64,000 nucleotides of DNA from Cheilinus undulatus (lineage: Eukaryota > Chordata > Actinopteri > Labriformes > Labridae), in assembly GCF_018320785.1 (NCBI RefSeq), contig NC_054865.1, forward strand, positions 41,357,398-41,421,397, written 5' to 3'. Every line of letters begins with the position of its first letter. Within the stretch, counting starts at the first letter, position 1. The notes beneath the pieces are model-generated. The model made no database searches and was not told where the DNA came from. It saw nothing but the letters and a program-made list of their open reading frames with translations. Made by a program: the position numbers and the translations under genes. Of the stretch, positions 45,140-58,275 are shown in pieces.

Positions 45140-45834
45140 TGGATATTTAATGATTCACTGAATGATTTGTGGATAATCAGCCAGCAAATTTTTCTCTGTC
45201 TGCCATGTTGCTTCTCTCAGCTGAAGCTTGATAAAACAAATGAGTACTATTTTGACTTAATGTTAAATGTGTCTGTTCAATTCAAACACCTATGTCAATC
45301 CATCTAAAGCGGAGAGCTTTCTGGGGCCCAGCCAAACTGGGGGTCCATAGATGTCAGTAAAATTATTGTCCATTGTAAAGTTAAGCTATGATAACCATAT
45401 TTTATTTTTAACCTGATTAATAGCCACTCTTATCAAAGCAATTAAAAATTCTTCTTATTTATTTATGCTATAGTACACTATAGGCTTTTAAAAAATGTAA
45501 ATCCCCGTTCTTAAAACAGAATTACCTTTTAATTGGTACTGGTGATAATGTGGATGGGCACACTGAACTAAATGATGAGGAAGTTAATGTCAGACTTCAG
45601 AGCCAAGCCATGATGTGCACACACGTCAGGATGCCAAAAATAAATTAAAAGAAACAGACAACAGGAATGGAAATATCTAAATAATTGTGAAAAGAAGCAA
45701 TAATGGGTTAAAATGGGCAAAAAAGCTGCTATGAACAAGCAAAAAAGGGGATGAGCATGGCAAAAACCTATACAAATAGGTTGAAAGTGGCAAAAATTGG
45801 CAAAAAAACACAAAACGGGTAAAAATTGGAAGGG

Positions 45835-46015
45835 GGTGCAGATGGCTTAGTGGTTTAAGGCGCGACCTTTATATGCAGGAGGTTCGAATTTGAATCTGGC
45901 CTGTGGCCCTTTGCCGTATGTCTCTCCCTGCTCTCTTCCCTGTTTACAACTCTATCTACTGTCCTCCTCTATCCAATACAGGCACAAAATGCCCAAAAAT
46001 ACATTAAAAAAAATT
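45835..46015 (+). mobile_element. tRNA-derived SINE, family A copy 2, nested
   Basis: A-box-like TGGCTTAGTGGTTTAAGG, B-box-like GGTTCGAATTTGAATC, the body TGTCTCTCCCTGCTCT and the tail CCAATACAGGCACAAAATGC then an A-run. Inserted in the core of the repeat element, so younger than that copy. Confidence 0.7.
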
Positions 46016-46300
46016 GGAAGCTCAGTGGCAAAATTGGGTATATAGCTGCAAAAAAAAGGGTTAAAGAAAGGGTGAAAAGCGGCACAAATGAGAAAAAAAA
46101 GTGGCAAAAACTTGCAAAAAGCTACAAAAATTGGGAAACTTTGAAAAAAGAATTAGTATAAAAACTGTCACTAAATTGAATTAGTGGAGGCCAATTGAGT
46201 TTCAACTGATGCTAGCTCATCGAACCTCTAGGTGGGGTGTACATTTAAACACATGGATCCAGAAATCAGATTAACCATTTATTGAAGATGAAGATGAAAA

Positions 46301-46324
46301 GATGGATGGATGGATGGATGGATG
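46301..46324. repeat. (GGAT)n microsatellite
   Basis: About six GATG units in a row. A GAAGATGAAGATG-like stretch precedes it. Confidence 0.85.
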
Positions 46325-47159
46325 ATTTTCTGTACAAAACAGATATAACAAATCAAAACATTGCCACACACATTTCACGATTAAATTAAAGCTAACAGGG
46401 ATCAACTTACATTAATTTATGCATCCAATATGTTACACAAGGAGTGAGGAATTGCTTCAGCTTCCTGCTAAACAAACATAAATTAGTGCACTGTGTTAAA
46501 ATAAACTATTCTCTTTAAACTTAGGTAGGAAATGTACTCACTCATATGTGTCCTTTAAAATAGACAAACAATTGTAAATCTCTAGGTATTCTTTGTGGTT
46601 TCAGTGGTCAAACAAACTTCTATCTTTGGTGAAAGTGACAAACATAATTAAAAGGATGCACTTATTTAGCAAACAAAGTAAAAAGTGGGATAATTAATCA
46701 AACTTACTTAAGTGCTGTGGCCGCATGGACAGAGCAGGCTCAAGGACAAAGAGAAGACAATAACCACACCCATCTCTTAAATAACCTCTTGAGGTTCCTC
46801 CTCCCTGCTCTGCCATGATTATCTCAGTGAGATTGAAGATTTGAGATTTTTAACAATTAGCATATTTGGGCAAAAAGCTGCAAAACTTGGTTTAAAGTGG
46901 CAACAGGGAGGTGCAAAAATTTGGTGAAAAGTAGTGAAACGGGTCAAAAAGCTTGAATAAACAATTTCATCGAAATCCAGTAACAGTTTCACACACTTTC
47001 CAGCTCCAAAATGAGATAACTGTTAGCTAGTATGCTTGCACCAATGCTGTTGATTTAACACACATACACTGATATCATCAATAAATCACAACTAGGGAGG
47101 ACCCATTCTCTGTTTTTTTTCAGGGGCCCAGCCAATCAGTGGGCAGGCCTGGACTAGGA

Positions 47160-48040
47160 CAGCATCAGTGTGTAAGCTAAAAATACAGAACAAGATCTGA
47201 AGCAAATACTGTTTTGATTCTTCTACTATAGCAGCAGCTACAAACTTCTGTGCTTAGGGGACTCAAAAGCAAATACGCTGTTATTAGTAATCATGTTTTT
47301 ATTATAATTCAAAACACATTTCTCTAAAAACAGCTAGACTAATGGCATTTTGGCAATCAAATCATTCCACGTGGAAATTATTGAATGAAATAGAAAAAGC
47401 AAGTATGCTTGCAGCTTTCATGCAAGTTAATGTCCTCTTTCACATAATGAGAATCAAAGAAGCAGAACACTTGTACCATCATTGGTGTTGGTTTTATTGT
47501 AAGGGCTGTATAATTTGATGGTGGTATAATTAATACAACATGTGGGAGTGAAGTGCTCAGTATCACAGACATGAGTCAAGTGCTGAAGATAATTGCAGCA
47601 GTGCTGTTATCCATTGCAACATAATGGCCACCTCATAGTCTACCATGAGTATGCATAAGGAAACTGCAAAAACAAAACAAAACAATGGGAAAAGCAGATT
47701 TTAACAATTCTGCTACCTCCACATCTTAACTGAAACTCACTTCAGCAAAGCAACCCAACATTCTGCTTAGTTATGTTATTTTATTTGTGATTAACCACTG
47801 ATGCTACTTTGTTGCATGTTTTGATGCATGTTAGTGAGTTTAATAAGAGTTTGTTTATTGCTACAGATATTCTAGGTAGATAAGTCAGAACAAATCCTTA
47901 AGTAATGTTAACTAACAGTATTAGAACTAATCTAATTTTGTCAAATGATTCAATAAAAACTAAAGCTCATGATTTTCAGTCAGTTTTAACAAGTGAGTTG
48001 CAGGGGACTTGTCTCCCATACGGCTGCACCATGAAAATAT
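47160..48040. other. AT-rich intergenic stretch
   Basis: No gene, splice-linked ORF or recognisable repeat between the GGCAAAAA element and the Tc1 relic. Confidence 0.4.
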
Positions 48041-48044
48041 GTCA

Positions 48045-48890
48045 TCAAAATATGGACAAAAGTATTTGGCCACAACTTTTAATTATTAAATTCAGGTGTT
48101 TCAATCAGACCCATCGCCAAAGCTGTATACAGGTAAGTACCTAGCCATGTAGTCTCCATTTGCAAACATTTGTGATGCAAAATGGGTCATTCTGAAGAGC
48201 TCAGTGTCTTCAAGTGTGGTACTGTGATAGACGCCACCTTTGTAATATGATGGTTCGTGAAATTTCATCTCTGCTGGATACTTCACTGTCAGCTGCAAAT
48301 GATATTTTTAGAAAGTGGAAGTATTTAGGAAGAACAGAAACTCAGCCATGACGCGCAAGCAAGGTCAAAGACGCTAAGGTGAATGGTACATAAAGTCGCC
48401 AAAGCCACTGATTCCATAGCTGAAGAGTTACAAACTTCCACTGGCATTACTGTAAGCACAAAAAACATGCTTGCAACTTTGTAGCAACAGTTTGGGGAAG
48501 GCCCTTTTCTATTCCAACATGACAGTGCCCCAGTTCACAAAGCAAGGACTATAAAGACATGGTTTGATGAGTTTGCTATGGAAGAACTTAACAGAGCCCA
48601 CAGAGCCCTGACCTCACCCCCTTTGAGCACCTTTGAGATGAACTGGGATGGAGATTGTGAACCAGGTATTCTCGTCCAACATCAGTGCTTGGCCTCATAA
48701 ATGCTGTACAGAATGAATCAGAAAAAAATCTCCACAAAAACACTCCAAAGTCTTGTTGAGAGTCTTCCAAGAAGAGTGGAAGCTGTTATAAGTCCATATT
48801 AAACTACATGTATTTGAATACAGTGTCATTACAGTCCCTGTTAGTGTAATGGTCAGATGGCTGAATACTTTTGTCCATAGAGTGTATACA
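48045..48890 (+). mobile_element. Tc1/mariner element with internal deletion
   Basis: The ends TATGGACAAAAGTATTTGGC (48051) and TGAATACTTTTGTCCATA (48862-48879) are inverted repeats. Between them the start of a Tc1-type transposase gene (ATGGGTCATTCTGAAGAGCT at about 48180) is followed directly, near 48460-48480, by the 3' third of the gene (AACAGTTTGGGGAAGGCCC, then a CAAGCCCTGACCTC-like DDE end). The middle of the gene is deleted and the frames are shifted, so the copy is inactive. Confidence 0.8.
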
Positions 48891-48894
48891 TTAC

Positions 48895-49850
48895 TGATGC
48901 AGTAGATCAAATGATACTATTAGATTAGTTGTCCATCCATACTCTCAAGCCTTCATCAAAAACAATGTAGTTTATATTTATAGTCATTTGATTCCTTCCC
49001 AAGTTCAGTTTCTCAAGTAACTGTACAATAGAACTAAAAGTAAAAGGTTAATTCTTGTCACTTTCAGTATTACAGCAGAAAAGCACAGCCTTTGTAAAAA
49101 TGACCTTACACAATCTAGCCTACAAGAGCATATTTCTGACAATATTCTCTCATTTTAAGACAAAAACGCCTGAAGTTTGTAACAAAGTGTGACTAAAATA
49201 TGCAAGGGGAATGTGGTGGGGTCCTGATAAGTCTCGGACAGCAGCATTAAAGCAGCCCCTGCGTTCCTTCTGGGGTTTTACACACCCTCGTGAATTGATG
49301 GAGGTGTCAGCTGACTACTAGCAACTCATGCACTTTCAGCTTGAACATCTTAGTGTGTGCGCGCACAGATCCTCACATGGTACCTTCCTTTTCACAGAAA
49401 TCCCTACTGTGCTCCAGATCTGGCGTTTTATACATACCGTATAATTCATATATTACATGCTAGGTATTTCAATAGTTTCAGGAATGCTGGGCTCAAGTTT
49501 ACATTTATAGATCCCTTATTTCATGCGCACTATTTGAGCAGGAAACTTGAAGTTCAATATGCACTTGACACTTAGCATGTGTGCTTAGATAAATCCCCCC
49601 TGATATAACATTTTAATTACTTGTCATTAATAAGCCTTGACATATCTCACTTAAGTGAGTTTTTCATTGCCGTATAGTTCGTGGAAGTATAATATTTTTC
49701 TCTAAAGAGGTCCTTTTTTACACCTACCCTGTATTATTTCAAGTTATGTAAGACAGTAATAAATCATATTTGTTCAGCGTGCATTTTCTTATAAATCTCA
49801 CAAATCTTAACAGTTCACTGTACATCCATCAATAACATTTTATTATTACA
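48895..49850. other. Intergenic stretch upstream of lamp1
   Basis: No genes or clear repeats seen; sequence becomes more GC-rich from about 49,860. Confidence 0.35.
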
Positions 49851-49919
49851 GGACAGGAGACGGCTGAGAAGTTTTGCCTTGAATGAAGCTCGTGAACGAA
49901 ATGTGGGAGGGTGGGCGGT

Positions 49920-49962
49920 CTCACGTGACTTGGAAGCTCTAAATGCTAGCAGTTCACATGAC
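49920..49962 (+). promoter_or_regulatory. lamp1: CLEAR-like E-boxes upstream of lamp1
   Basis: TCACGTGAC at 49921-49929 matches nine of ten positions of the palindromic GTCACGTGAC CLEAR element bound by TFEB/MITF proteins, and TTCACATGAC at 49953-49962 is a second, weaker match about 30 bases on. They lie about 325-365 bases before the lamp1 ATG in a GC-richer block, where the promoter should be. LAMP1 is an established TFEB target in mammals, so the sites are plausible, but binding is inferred. Confidence 0.6.
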
Positions 49963-50284
49963 GTGAAGAGACATGGCTTATGTAGGCTGCGTGCGTCTGA
50001 CCGACGTTTAACCGCTTTTATCGGCAGTTTTCAACTGGATATATCGTGTGAATACTGAATTAATCTATTGGATACCTCCGGACAGCGTAAGAACGTAAAC
50101 AGTAGTAAGAAGAGTCATTGTGACACCTCGTACTCCGGCTAACGGTCCGTCAAGTCAAGTGCGAACCGCGCTGCGCTCGTTAGAACCCACCTGCGCCTGC
50201 AGCGGCGACACAACTGCACCACTACTGGCTTGTTTTTCTTACCTGTTTACTAGAAATTTATATCTGTTTGTTCAGACCTGAAAG

Positions 50285-53200
50285 ATGAAGCTGTTTCGCG
50301 CCCTGGCCGTGCTCATCATCGCCTGGTTTGCCTTAATAGGTGAGTGTTTCATCACCGTGCTGACACGACCGAACCGTTTGTAGTGACGTCAGTATTTTCC
50401 ATACTAACATGTCAGGTAGTTTGCTGAATCATGTGTTGACCGTTTTGCTGGAACACGAGGCCCGACGGTTAGTCGAAATAAAAATCCACCGAAAATTGAC
50501 CCAGAAGCACTGGATAGTCATTAGTTTGGAATTAAATCTACCTACTGTTCTAGCCCATCAAATATTTGACTTTTGTATAACAATAAAATATAAAATAGGT
50601 TGTCTAAATTTGAACTGTACTGTTCCAGTTTGGCAGCAGTTATCAGTGTTAGGACATTTCAGAGACTATCAATTAGTCTATAGTCAATAGATTAGTCAAC
50701 AATTAATTGGCATTAAACAAATCCTTTTTAATTGCAGATTAGTGCAACATTATTGAAGTTTCCATAAGCTAGCTGAATGTTTCTGCATGTTGTGTTGATT
50801 TTATCGCTTGATCAACTAGTGTAGGAATGTGTGTTGTACCTCAGGAGAGTTGTATGCAGAAATAGAATCATAAATATAATCAGAAGCATGTAATTAACCT
50901 AGATTTCTTGTTCAGTAATCATACGTGATATGCATGTGCTATTTATTACAGATCTTCTGTTATTTAGGTGAGATAAGGAGGGTTTCTTAGATTCTTTATG
51001 CTGACCACCTATATAAACTACCAGTATATGTGTTCGTTTGATAGACCAATAATAGAAGTATAGGTTCTTGCAGTCATGTGATTCCAATGGTGTGAATGTC
51101 TTTTGGGGGTCAGGAAGAGGGGGACAGCCATTAGGAATGAATGTGAGCAGAGGAAATTTGGTACTTTACAGCCCTAATTGGATGTCTATACTGCTGTTAT
51201 CAGAAAATGTCTACATGCATTGAATACGGTCCCTACACTTTACAAAACAATGATTCTTTTTTTAAGTTGAACTGATTTACCAGGCATGGAGGCTAGGGGT
51301 AGACCTATTTTTGGCCTGGCAGATTATGGATGCTGATATTTGGCATTTAGCTAATTATTGGTATCTGCATTTTATTTTTCAGGTAATTTGCCAAAATCAG
51401 TTCAAAGTTATGCTACTTTGGCTTCACTGCAAGGTGTGTCTCCCCCTGTGGTTTTGTTTTCATGTGAGCCACAGTAACTTGCACCTGTTTGAGTGCCATT
51501 TTTCTTTTCCTCAGTCCTTTGTCGCCATTTAATCCACAGCTCTACTGAGCTTAGCCAAATGATCTTGAGCTCTTAAAAAAAGTACCCGATTTGCCAACAC
51601 AGTAAGCAAGACTGGAAGGTCATCAGCTGGGGAAACATGGGCAAGATCAGAGTTTAATGAGCTAAACAATGGCAAAAGAGTTCTGAACCAACCCAGACCA
51701 CTTTGTGAAAATAGACCATGCACAAGAGCTGTGTGATGCTGCTTGTCGAGGCTTTAGACGGAGACTTTTTTAATTCCTGACTTCTGCTGTTTGTTTGTGT
51801 TTTTAAACTTTAAAAAATGTTTTTGCCAGAATATTTTACTACTTTCAAGACACAAAAGTAGCTTACAATTTATTTTCACATTTTGAATGCTTGTCATAGT
51901 CATAAACAGCTGGCCTTTTTGGTAGCAATACTCTACGTAGAAATCACTTCATGCCCCCCAAGGAGAGTTCTGCATGACGTCATCTGAAAAGAATCTCTAT
52001 ATTATAGTAGTTCATTGCTGTGGAGCCACAGCCCTCTGAGATTCATATGGACCATGAAACTTTTAAAATCCAAAGGTTAGCTGTCCTTGTGGAGTGGTGT
52101 TAAAACAGCCTGGTGTGTCCAGGAAAGCCCTTCGATTCTACTCTGTTCTATTCTGTTCTCTTCTCTTCTCTTCTATTCCTATGTAATACCCAGGTTTTGT
52201 TAATGTTGTGGACCAGCAGATTGACCCCATTGTTGTGTCAGTTGAGAGTTTCACATGACTGGGGTGATGGCTTTTTGTTGGCACAAGCCATTAGGGGCCT
52301 AGTGACAGTGTTAGTTTATCAGCATTTTTATCACCCTGACCACACACAAACACAACACAGGCAACTACTTGCTGACAGAATGAAAAAACAGTTCAGCTTT
52401 AATGTTTGCAGTACTTTCATTTTGTTACATCTTAATGCTTTCCCCAAGTGTAGAGTTCTCCTTCATTTTAAAGAGATTAATAGCTTGGTATTCACTTTCC
52501 TTTACTATAGCATGTTCAACATTTCTGCAAAACACCCCAGTGACCTTTAAACTCTTACAGGCGCCAACGCCAGCTTTTCCTCCTCCTGCTTTTATGTTGC
52601 TATCTATGTCTTGATACTGTGTACACACCACTTTACCTCATGATCAGATTGCAGTGTTGTGCAAACCATCTGCTGTGTGTTTACATGGTGAACAGAGGGG
52701 TGACATCAGGGTGAAGTTTCAGCAGAGGAGAAAGTGTTTGGTTTACAGTGCATGGAAGCTCAGTGCCTTCATCTGATCAAATTTATAGATTCAATCCATA
52801 GATTATAATAATAGAGAAAGCTTGGGATGATGGGAAAAGAGGGGAGGGTGAGTCTGCAGCCAGTTGGTTGTATAATAAGAGTGTTATGAAAATAGCAACA
52901 GTAACATAGTGCGCAACCAATGCTGCCCACAAACTAAAGACTAAATACATCTTTACTGTTATAAGAAATAAAAAAAACCTTTTTGTTAAAAGCTTTAACT
53001 TAGGGAAACACTTCTTATTGTTAGAGCATTTTGACATGCTGTTTTAGTGACTTGTGGCATGATTTTTTTTTCTCCCTGATGATTAGTTTTGATTACACTT
53101 TGCAAACACAGTTCATAAGATCTTTATCACTGAAGTTTGACGGATAAGAACTGAATCATGAAGTGAAACACACATTCTCTGCAGTTAACGGCTACGTGTG

Positions 53201-56200
53201 CTCTTCTTGAGTTTACAAAAGAGGAATAGTTGAAGTGAGACAATCCCCACAATAGAGCCAAACTTTCTCAATCTCTTTGTTAATGTTATTTCTGGGCAGT
53301 GCAGTGCAAACAGTGAAATTCTAGTATTGCATCACTATCTTTTAAAACTGAATAGAGCAACCTATTCAGGATATTTTTGCAGTGTTGATAAGTGCATGAA
53401 TCATGAAATGCCACTTCAATAAACCATAGGTTGAGGATTATTCACACATGCAGGCACATTAACAACAGCAGTGAGCTGGCAGATTGCAGGGCTTAAAGGT
53501 AATAATAGCTCACCATACAAGCAGGGAGTTGCCAGGTTGGCAATGCTTCTCAGTTAAGTTCATATGAGTTTAAAATTTGACTCTATAGCTTTTAGGCTTA
53601 TAGAAGTGACAGCAGCCAGTGTAAACCCTGTAACCCTTCTTGAAGAGTCTGTAGACCTCTGCTGGTGGCTGTGTGAACTGCTCAGTTGTTTATGTAGGAC
53701 ATGAAATCATGTGACACCAGTGGTTATGTTATTATAATCTGCTGTTTTCATTCATAATCATGGCGTTTATCTAGCTAGGGAGCTCATATCAACCAAGAAT
53801 AATTAGATAAAGAGCAGTTCAAATGTGTATGCTGATATCAGTGAGGCAAGGCAGTTTTATTTATAAAGCATCAGTCATGCATAGAACATTATAAAGTGCC
53901 TCACAGAGTTACTAAGCAGGACATGAGATGACATTAAAAAAATACTTCATTTTAATAACCATTTTTATGCTGCATTTTTCACATTTGCTGGTGTACTTTA
54001 CCGTGTAATTTAAATATAACACATACCTGCTCATTGTGCTCTCCACCACAGGTTGCACTCAGGCTGTTACTCTGCAGGTGACTCAGGGAAATTCCACCTG
54101 CATCAAAGCTGAGCTTTCTGCATCCTTCTCCATCACATACAACACCTCTAGCAGCACGGTATACCCAGTGGCTACAGGACCCTGTCTCTGAAAGCATTTA
54201 AACCAATTTTATTGATCATATCTCCTTTTTAACACCTCTTGTGTCTTCTTTCTTTTCCTTAGAGAATGGCGCAGTTCCCTCTTCCTGACTCCACCGCAGT
54301 TGATACAGGCAGCAGCTCCTGTGGTACAGACAACAGCTCACCTTGGCTGGTGGCCGTGTTTGGATCTGGTCATGCAATGGGGCTGAGCTTTTCTACCAAT
54401 GGAAGTCTGTACAGTGTGGCTAACCTGACACTGCAGTACAACCTCAGCGACACTTCAGTCTTCCCTGGTGCCAACAGCTCTGGTCAGAACAAATACAACA
54501 ATAAATTGTCTTATTCACATTCCCATTGTCCATTGTTGTTCAACAATACAGATCATACGCCAAACAGACACGTTTTATTGTGATTATGTATGATCTGTGT
54601 GATATTTATGGTATATATTTTGTTCTTTCTAAGTTTTCTTCTCAGTAGAAGTACTTCTGTCAACCTTACTTCTTATTTCCATAATTATGGTTTACTGCAC
54701 AGAAATACTTTGTAGGTCATTTTATATTAAGAAGAGACCATGTTTGAGGTGTAGGTGGCCTAAAGAAAAGTTGGTCTTCCAGGCAGGTGGCCCAAGTTGG
54801 AATCCACCCTGTGGCTTCTTTCCTGCATGTCTAGTGTCATGTGTTGACTCTAGTTGTTTTCACAGACTAGCAACAGCACTGTAACAAAGCTCCAGTCATA
54901 ATGGCTTAAGACATTCATGGTGATTTGGCTTAAAGGTCACATATTTTACACTTTTAAGACATGTTTATATTGGTCTCAGTGATCCCCAAAACATGCCTGG
55001 GAAGTTTGGTGCTGAAAAAACACCCCAGAACTTGAGTTTTGCATGTTTTAAAAAACCCTCTGTTTCAGCCCTGCTCAGAACAAGCTGTTTCTGTAGCTTT
55101 AAATGTTAATGAGCCGTCTGACTCCACCCCTCTCAGGAAATGGATGTGGCTCTCCTGAGCCTCTTCTCAGCTGCCAGCTGAGTCTTAGTCCAGTCTAACT
55201 CATGGAGAAAGGTAGTCAACTAAAATTTGAGTCATTGTTTTTTAAATAAACACCAGGGTACATGGCGGGGAAATTTCCCAGAACCCCGTGAATCAATATT
55301 TAAAAGTTACTATATTGTTTCGATGCATTATGGCCCCTTTGATTTCGAAAAAGCATTATAAACAACCACTTATTGTCCCATCTCGTAGTGGAAAAGTTCA
55401 TCACTACCCCTTGTCCTCTGTTCAAACTCAGAAATAGGCCTGAGCCTTGGTGTCTTATTCTGTTAATTCACATTCAGCTTTTGTGGAAAGCAGAGCACAG
55501 CAAGAGCTTCACATTCACACAGTCAGACATCCACATATACACCTGGTATTATGTCGATGTCTGTCTGACTCGTTTGTTTTTTCTTTCTTTCCCCAGATGT
55601 TGTTACTGTTGTATCATCTTCAGTGGGGATCTCAGCATTTATCAACACCACCTACCGCTGTGAGAGCCCCACCACTTTCAGTGTCGGTGGAGCAACTGCT
55701 ACTTTCTCTGGCACAAGGCTGGAGGCATACATGCCAGGAAATGACCTATCTCCCACAGGTGAGACTGCTGGCTCTCTAGGATTGTGTCAAATACCTTTTT
55801 TTTGTTTTTTTTTACTTTTTGTAACATTTGTAACGAGTGTGATCTGCATTGTGAAAAGTGCCTGGAATGGTCACATGACTAGAAATATGCTCTACATGCT
55901 TAAGCCCATTTACCATTGTCATTTCTTGATCATAGAGAGCGTATGTGTGGCAGATCAGGTCAGTACTACAGTTCCACTCACCACTACCAGTACAACAACA
56001 ACATCAGCTCCAGCACCAACTCCTCCAGGAACACCTGAACGAGGCGATTACTCTGTAAACAACATTAATGGCACTGTGTGTCTCCTGGCCAGGATGGGAC
56101 TTCAGCTCAATGTCTCTTATTTCTCTATATCTCAGAATAAGGTAGAACTGAAATTTAAAACTCATAGGAGAATTTTTTTCCTTTTTATTACATAAAATTA

Positions 56201-58275
56201 GACTATTGAACCCTGTTCATTGTTGTCTTTCTGTGTTTCCAGACTGTCCAAGAGTTAGTAAACCTGAGTCCTAATGAGACCAGTGTATCGGGGTCCTGTA
56301 AGGCCAGCAGTGCTTCATTAGTTTTATCACAGGAGCAAATCACCACACTCAACCTCACCTTTACTTTGGTAAGATCACATTCTTCTTTCTGAACTTAGCT
56401 GCTGTTTCATTTCTGGTTGTGTGTGTAGCTGTAAGTGTTAACTGAAGGCTTCTTTATTTCACAGAACTCCACAAACAACAAATACCACCTGAGTGCAATA
56501 ACACTGCTCGCTAACTGGTCTGATATGACAGGTATGTCTTTGTTAAAAGCCACTTATTTCTGATATTGTGGCCGTATTTTACTGTATGTATTTAAAGACT
56601 TAGAGAACAATTTCTCTCTGCAGCTCCCTTCTGGGCCAGTAACACCAGTCTGGACTACCTGCGGAGTACGCTGGGCCGCTCCTACATGTGCAACACAGAG
56701 CAAACTTTGACTGTGGTGCCAACTTTCTCTTTGAACACCTTCAGAGTGCAGGTGCAACCTTTTGAAGTCACCACTAACCAGTTTGCAACAGGTAATAATG
56801 CCTTATTTCTTCTCCACGCTGCTTTTGTTCTTGTATGTATTGCTGACATCTCTGACCTTATCTACCACTACACAGAAGCTACTGAACATAGCTCTCAACG
56901 ATGAAAGAGGGCAAATGCAGTGGTTTAAAATCATGGTTTGACATTTATGCTTCCATGAGATCAGAAGAACAAAACAGATGTTATACCTATAGCTTTAGAA
57001 GTACTTAGAACCACCCTGTTAATCTTGCAAAGCAATTCCTTGTCTGTCATCATAAGCTTTTAGCTGATATGCTTTTGCCCAGTATTTGACACTTCTTACC
57101 CCTTTTCACTCTTTTTCCTGGCCATTTTTGCCTCTTTTTGACCCTTTTTATATTTCCACCCATTTTTACCTCTTTAGCCCATTTACTGCCACTTTTAATC
57201 CATTTTCACTGCTTTTTGAACCATTGTCACCACTTTTTCAGCAGTTTCAGCTACTTTTAACCCATTTTTGGTGACCTCCATAGGCCCCAAAAAGCTCTAC
57301 CCTTTATTTCCCCTTATCAGCAGCCTTGCCCATGGAAAGAATATTTATTTTAGCCTGTCTTGTGTGTCAGATTACTATTTAAATTCACTGTTCATCATAT
57401 AATAGTTCATACATCTACATCATTATGACAGGTCCGTTTTCAGTTTAACTCCTGCACACTATCAAACTTCCAAAATACACATGTATATTTTAATGTTCAG
57501 TATTAGACCTATAACAGACAAACAATTTGTTAAATAGGGTCAGAACATCTTACATATGACGTCTTGCCCTTGTGTTTCCTTTTTTCAATAGATAGTGTGC
57601 GGGAGTTGAGGAGTTTTTCTGGAAGATTTAGATGGCCCTTGAATTAACTGACAGGAACCTGGTGCATGCTTTTCTTCATTCACGAATATAGAGCAAATGC
57701 CGTAAATTACTTACACCTTTTTAAGGTTTACCTTTGTAAAAGGAAAAACAAAAGTCGTCTTTGCATGGTGAGCTGAACCACATTTCTCTGCTTTTGTTTG
57801 AGCAACTCTGTTTTTTTTATCATTACAGCTCTGGTGTGAATTGTTTATCACCTCTAAAAAAGACTTTTCATAGTGTGGGTTTTTTGGTTGTAAATGAGAA
57901 CACTTAAACAATTTCGCTTTTCCTAGACAGTCCTCAGACAGTCTCGATTTAAAAGGTCATGGGTTAAGAATCACTAATCCCTTCTTTCTACATTTCAAAG
58001 ACACTTTAAAGCACTGGACTGCTAAAAAGTGGTTAGCTGTTAAAGTTGTGGTCATCTCCACGTTGGAAATTTGTTTCCAAATATTAGATTCTGAACAGCA
58101 GTTTCTGACTGTCCCTTCTTGTCCCCCGATTCCAGCGGAGGAGTGTCTGATGGACCAAACCCAAATGCTGATCCCCATCATCGTGGGAGCAGCTCTGGCT
58201 GGCTTGGTGCTAATTGTCCTCATTGCATATCTAATAGGCAGAAAGAGAAGCCATGCTGGATACCAAACCATCTGA
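50285..58275 (+). CDS. lamp1: Lysosome-associated membrane glycoprotein 1
   Basis: Major glycoprotein of the lysosomal membrane. Exons: 50285-50339, 54052-54158, 54263-54482, 55597-55758, 55936-56141, 56243-56368, 56465-56531, 56624-56791, 58136-58275; all in phase, 416 aa (human 417). The signal peptide MKLFRALAVLIIAWFALIG is split by intron 1. Two lumenal LAMP domains are joined by a Thr/Pro hinge (TTTSTTTTSAPAPTPPGTP, exon 5). The mature chain has eight lumenal cysteines, as the family requires, and many NxS/T sites. The last exon holds one membrane helix (MLIPIIVGAALAGLVLIVL) and the short tail RKRSHAGYQTI with the GYxxI lysosomal sorting signal. The exon 3 donor (TCTG|GTCAGA) is weak but is the only one that keeps phase with exon 4. 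Intron 1 is 3.7 kb. Confidence 0.96.
52126..52185 (+). repeat. TTCTC/TTCTA-rich simple repeat
   Basis: Short degenerate pentamer run (TCTGTTCTCTTCTCTTCTC) in lamp1 intron 1. Confidence 0.7.
53843..53935 (+). repeat. Short piece of interspersed repeat
   Basis: AAGGCAGTTTTATTTATAAA and ATAAAGTGCCTCACAGAGT resemble the start of the repeat at 38785. In lamp1 intron 1. Confidence 0.4.
54745..54885 (+). mobile_element. tRNA-derived SINE, family A, partial copy
   Basis: GTCTTCCAGGCAGGTGGCCC, a decayed B box (AAGTTGGAATCC) and CCTGTGGCTTCTTTCCTGCA follow the order seen at 10003 and 60747. The 3' end is lost. In lamp1 intron 3. Confidence 0.45.
54932..55340 (+). mobile_element. Non-autonomous element with TTAAAGGTCACAT end
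   Basis: It begins TTAAAGGTCACATATTTTAC followed by TTATATTGGTCTCAGTGATC, which is the inverse of the right end of the element at 10518-11430. The far end (TTATGGCCCCTTTGA) is only a weak inverse of the start. No coding capacity. In lamp1 intron 3. Confidence 0.5.
57084..57320 (-). repeat. GGCAAAAA-core repeat element, copy 4, short and inverted
   Basis: The plus strand shows TTTTTGCC and CCCATTTTT units, then CCTCCATAGGCCCCAAAAAG and CTCTACCCTTTATT; read on the minus strand this is the left end seen at 6597-6650 with the CAGCCAACTGGGG block missing. It lies in lamp1 intron 8. Confidence 0.6.

Larger units (their letters stand above)
45311..47153 (+). repeat. GGCAAAAA-core repeat element, copy 3 (longest)
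   Basis: The left end GGAGAGCTTTCTGGGGCCCA and the right end GGGGCCCAGCCAATCAGTGG match copy 1. The left 300 bases match copy 2, the right 170 bases match copy 1, and GGCAAAAA/GGTTAAAAGTGG units fill 45650-46140 and 46865-46950. It is enlarged by a nested SINE (45835-46015), a (GGAT)n run and about 650 bases of unrelated sequence (46195-46850). Confidence 0.75.

Noticed and set aside
57086-57274. ORF rich in Pro, Phe and Leu in lamp1 intron 8
   Set aside because: It is the inverted GGCAAAAA repeat read as codons.
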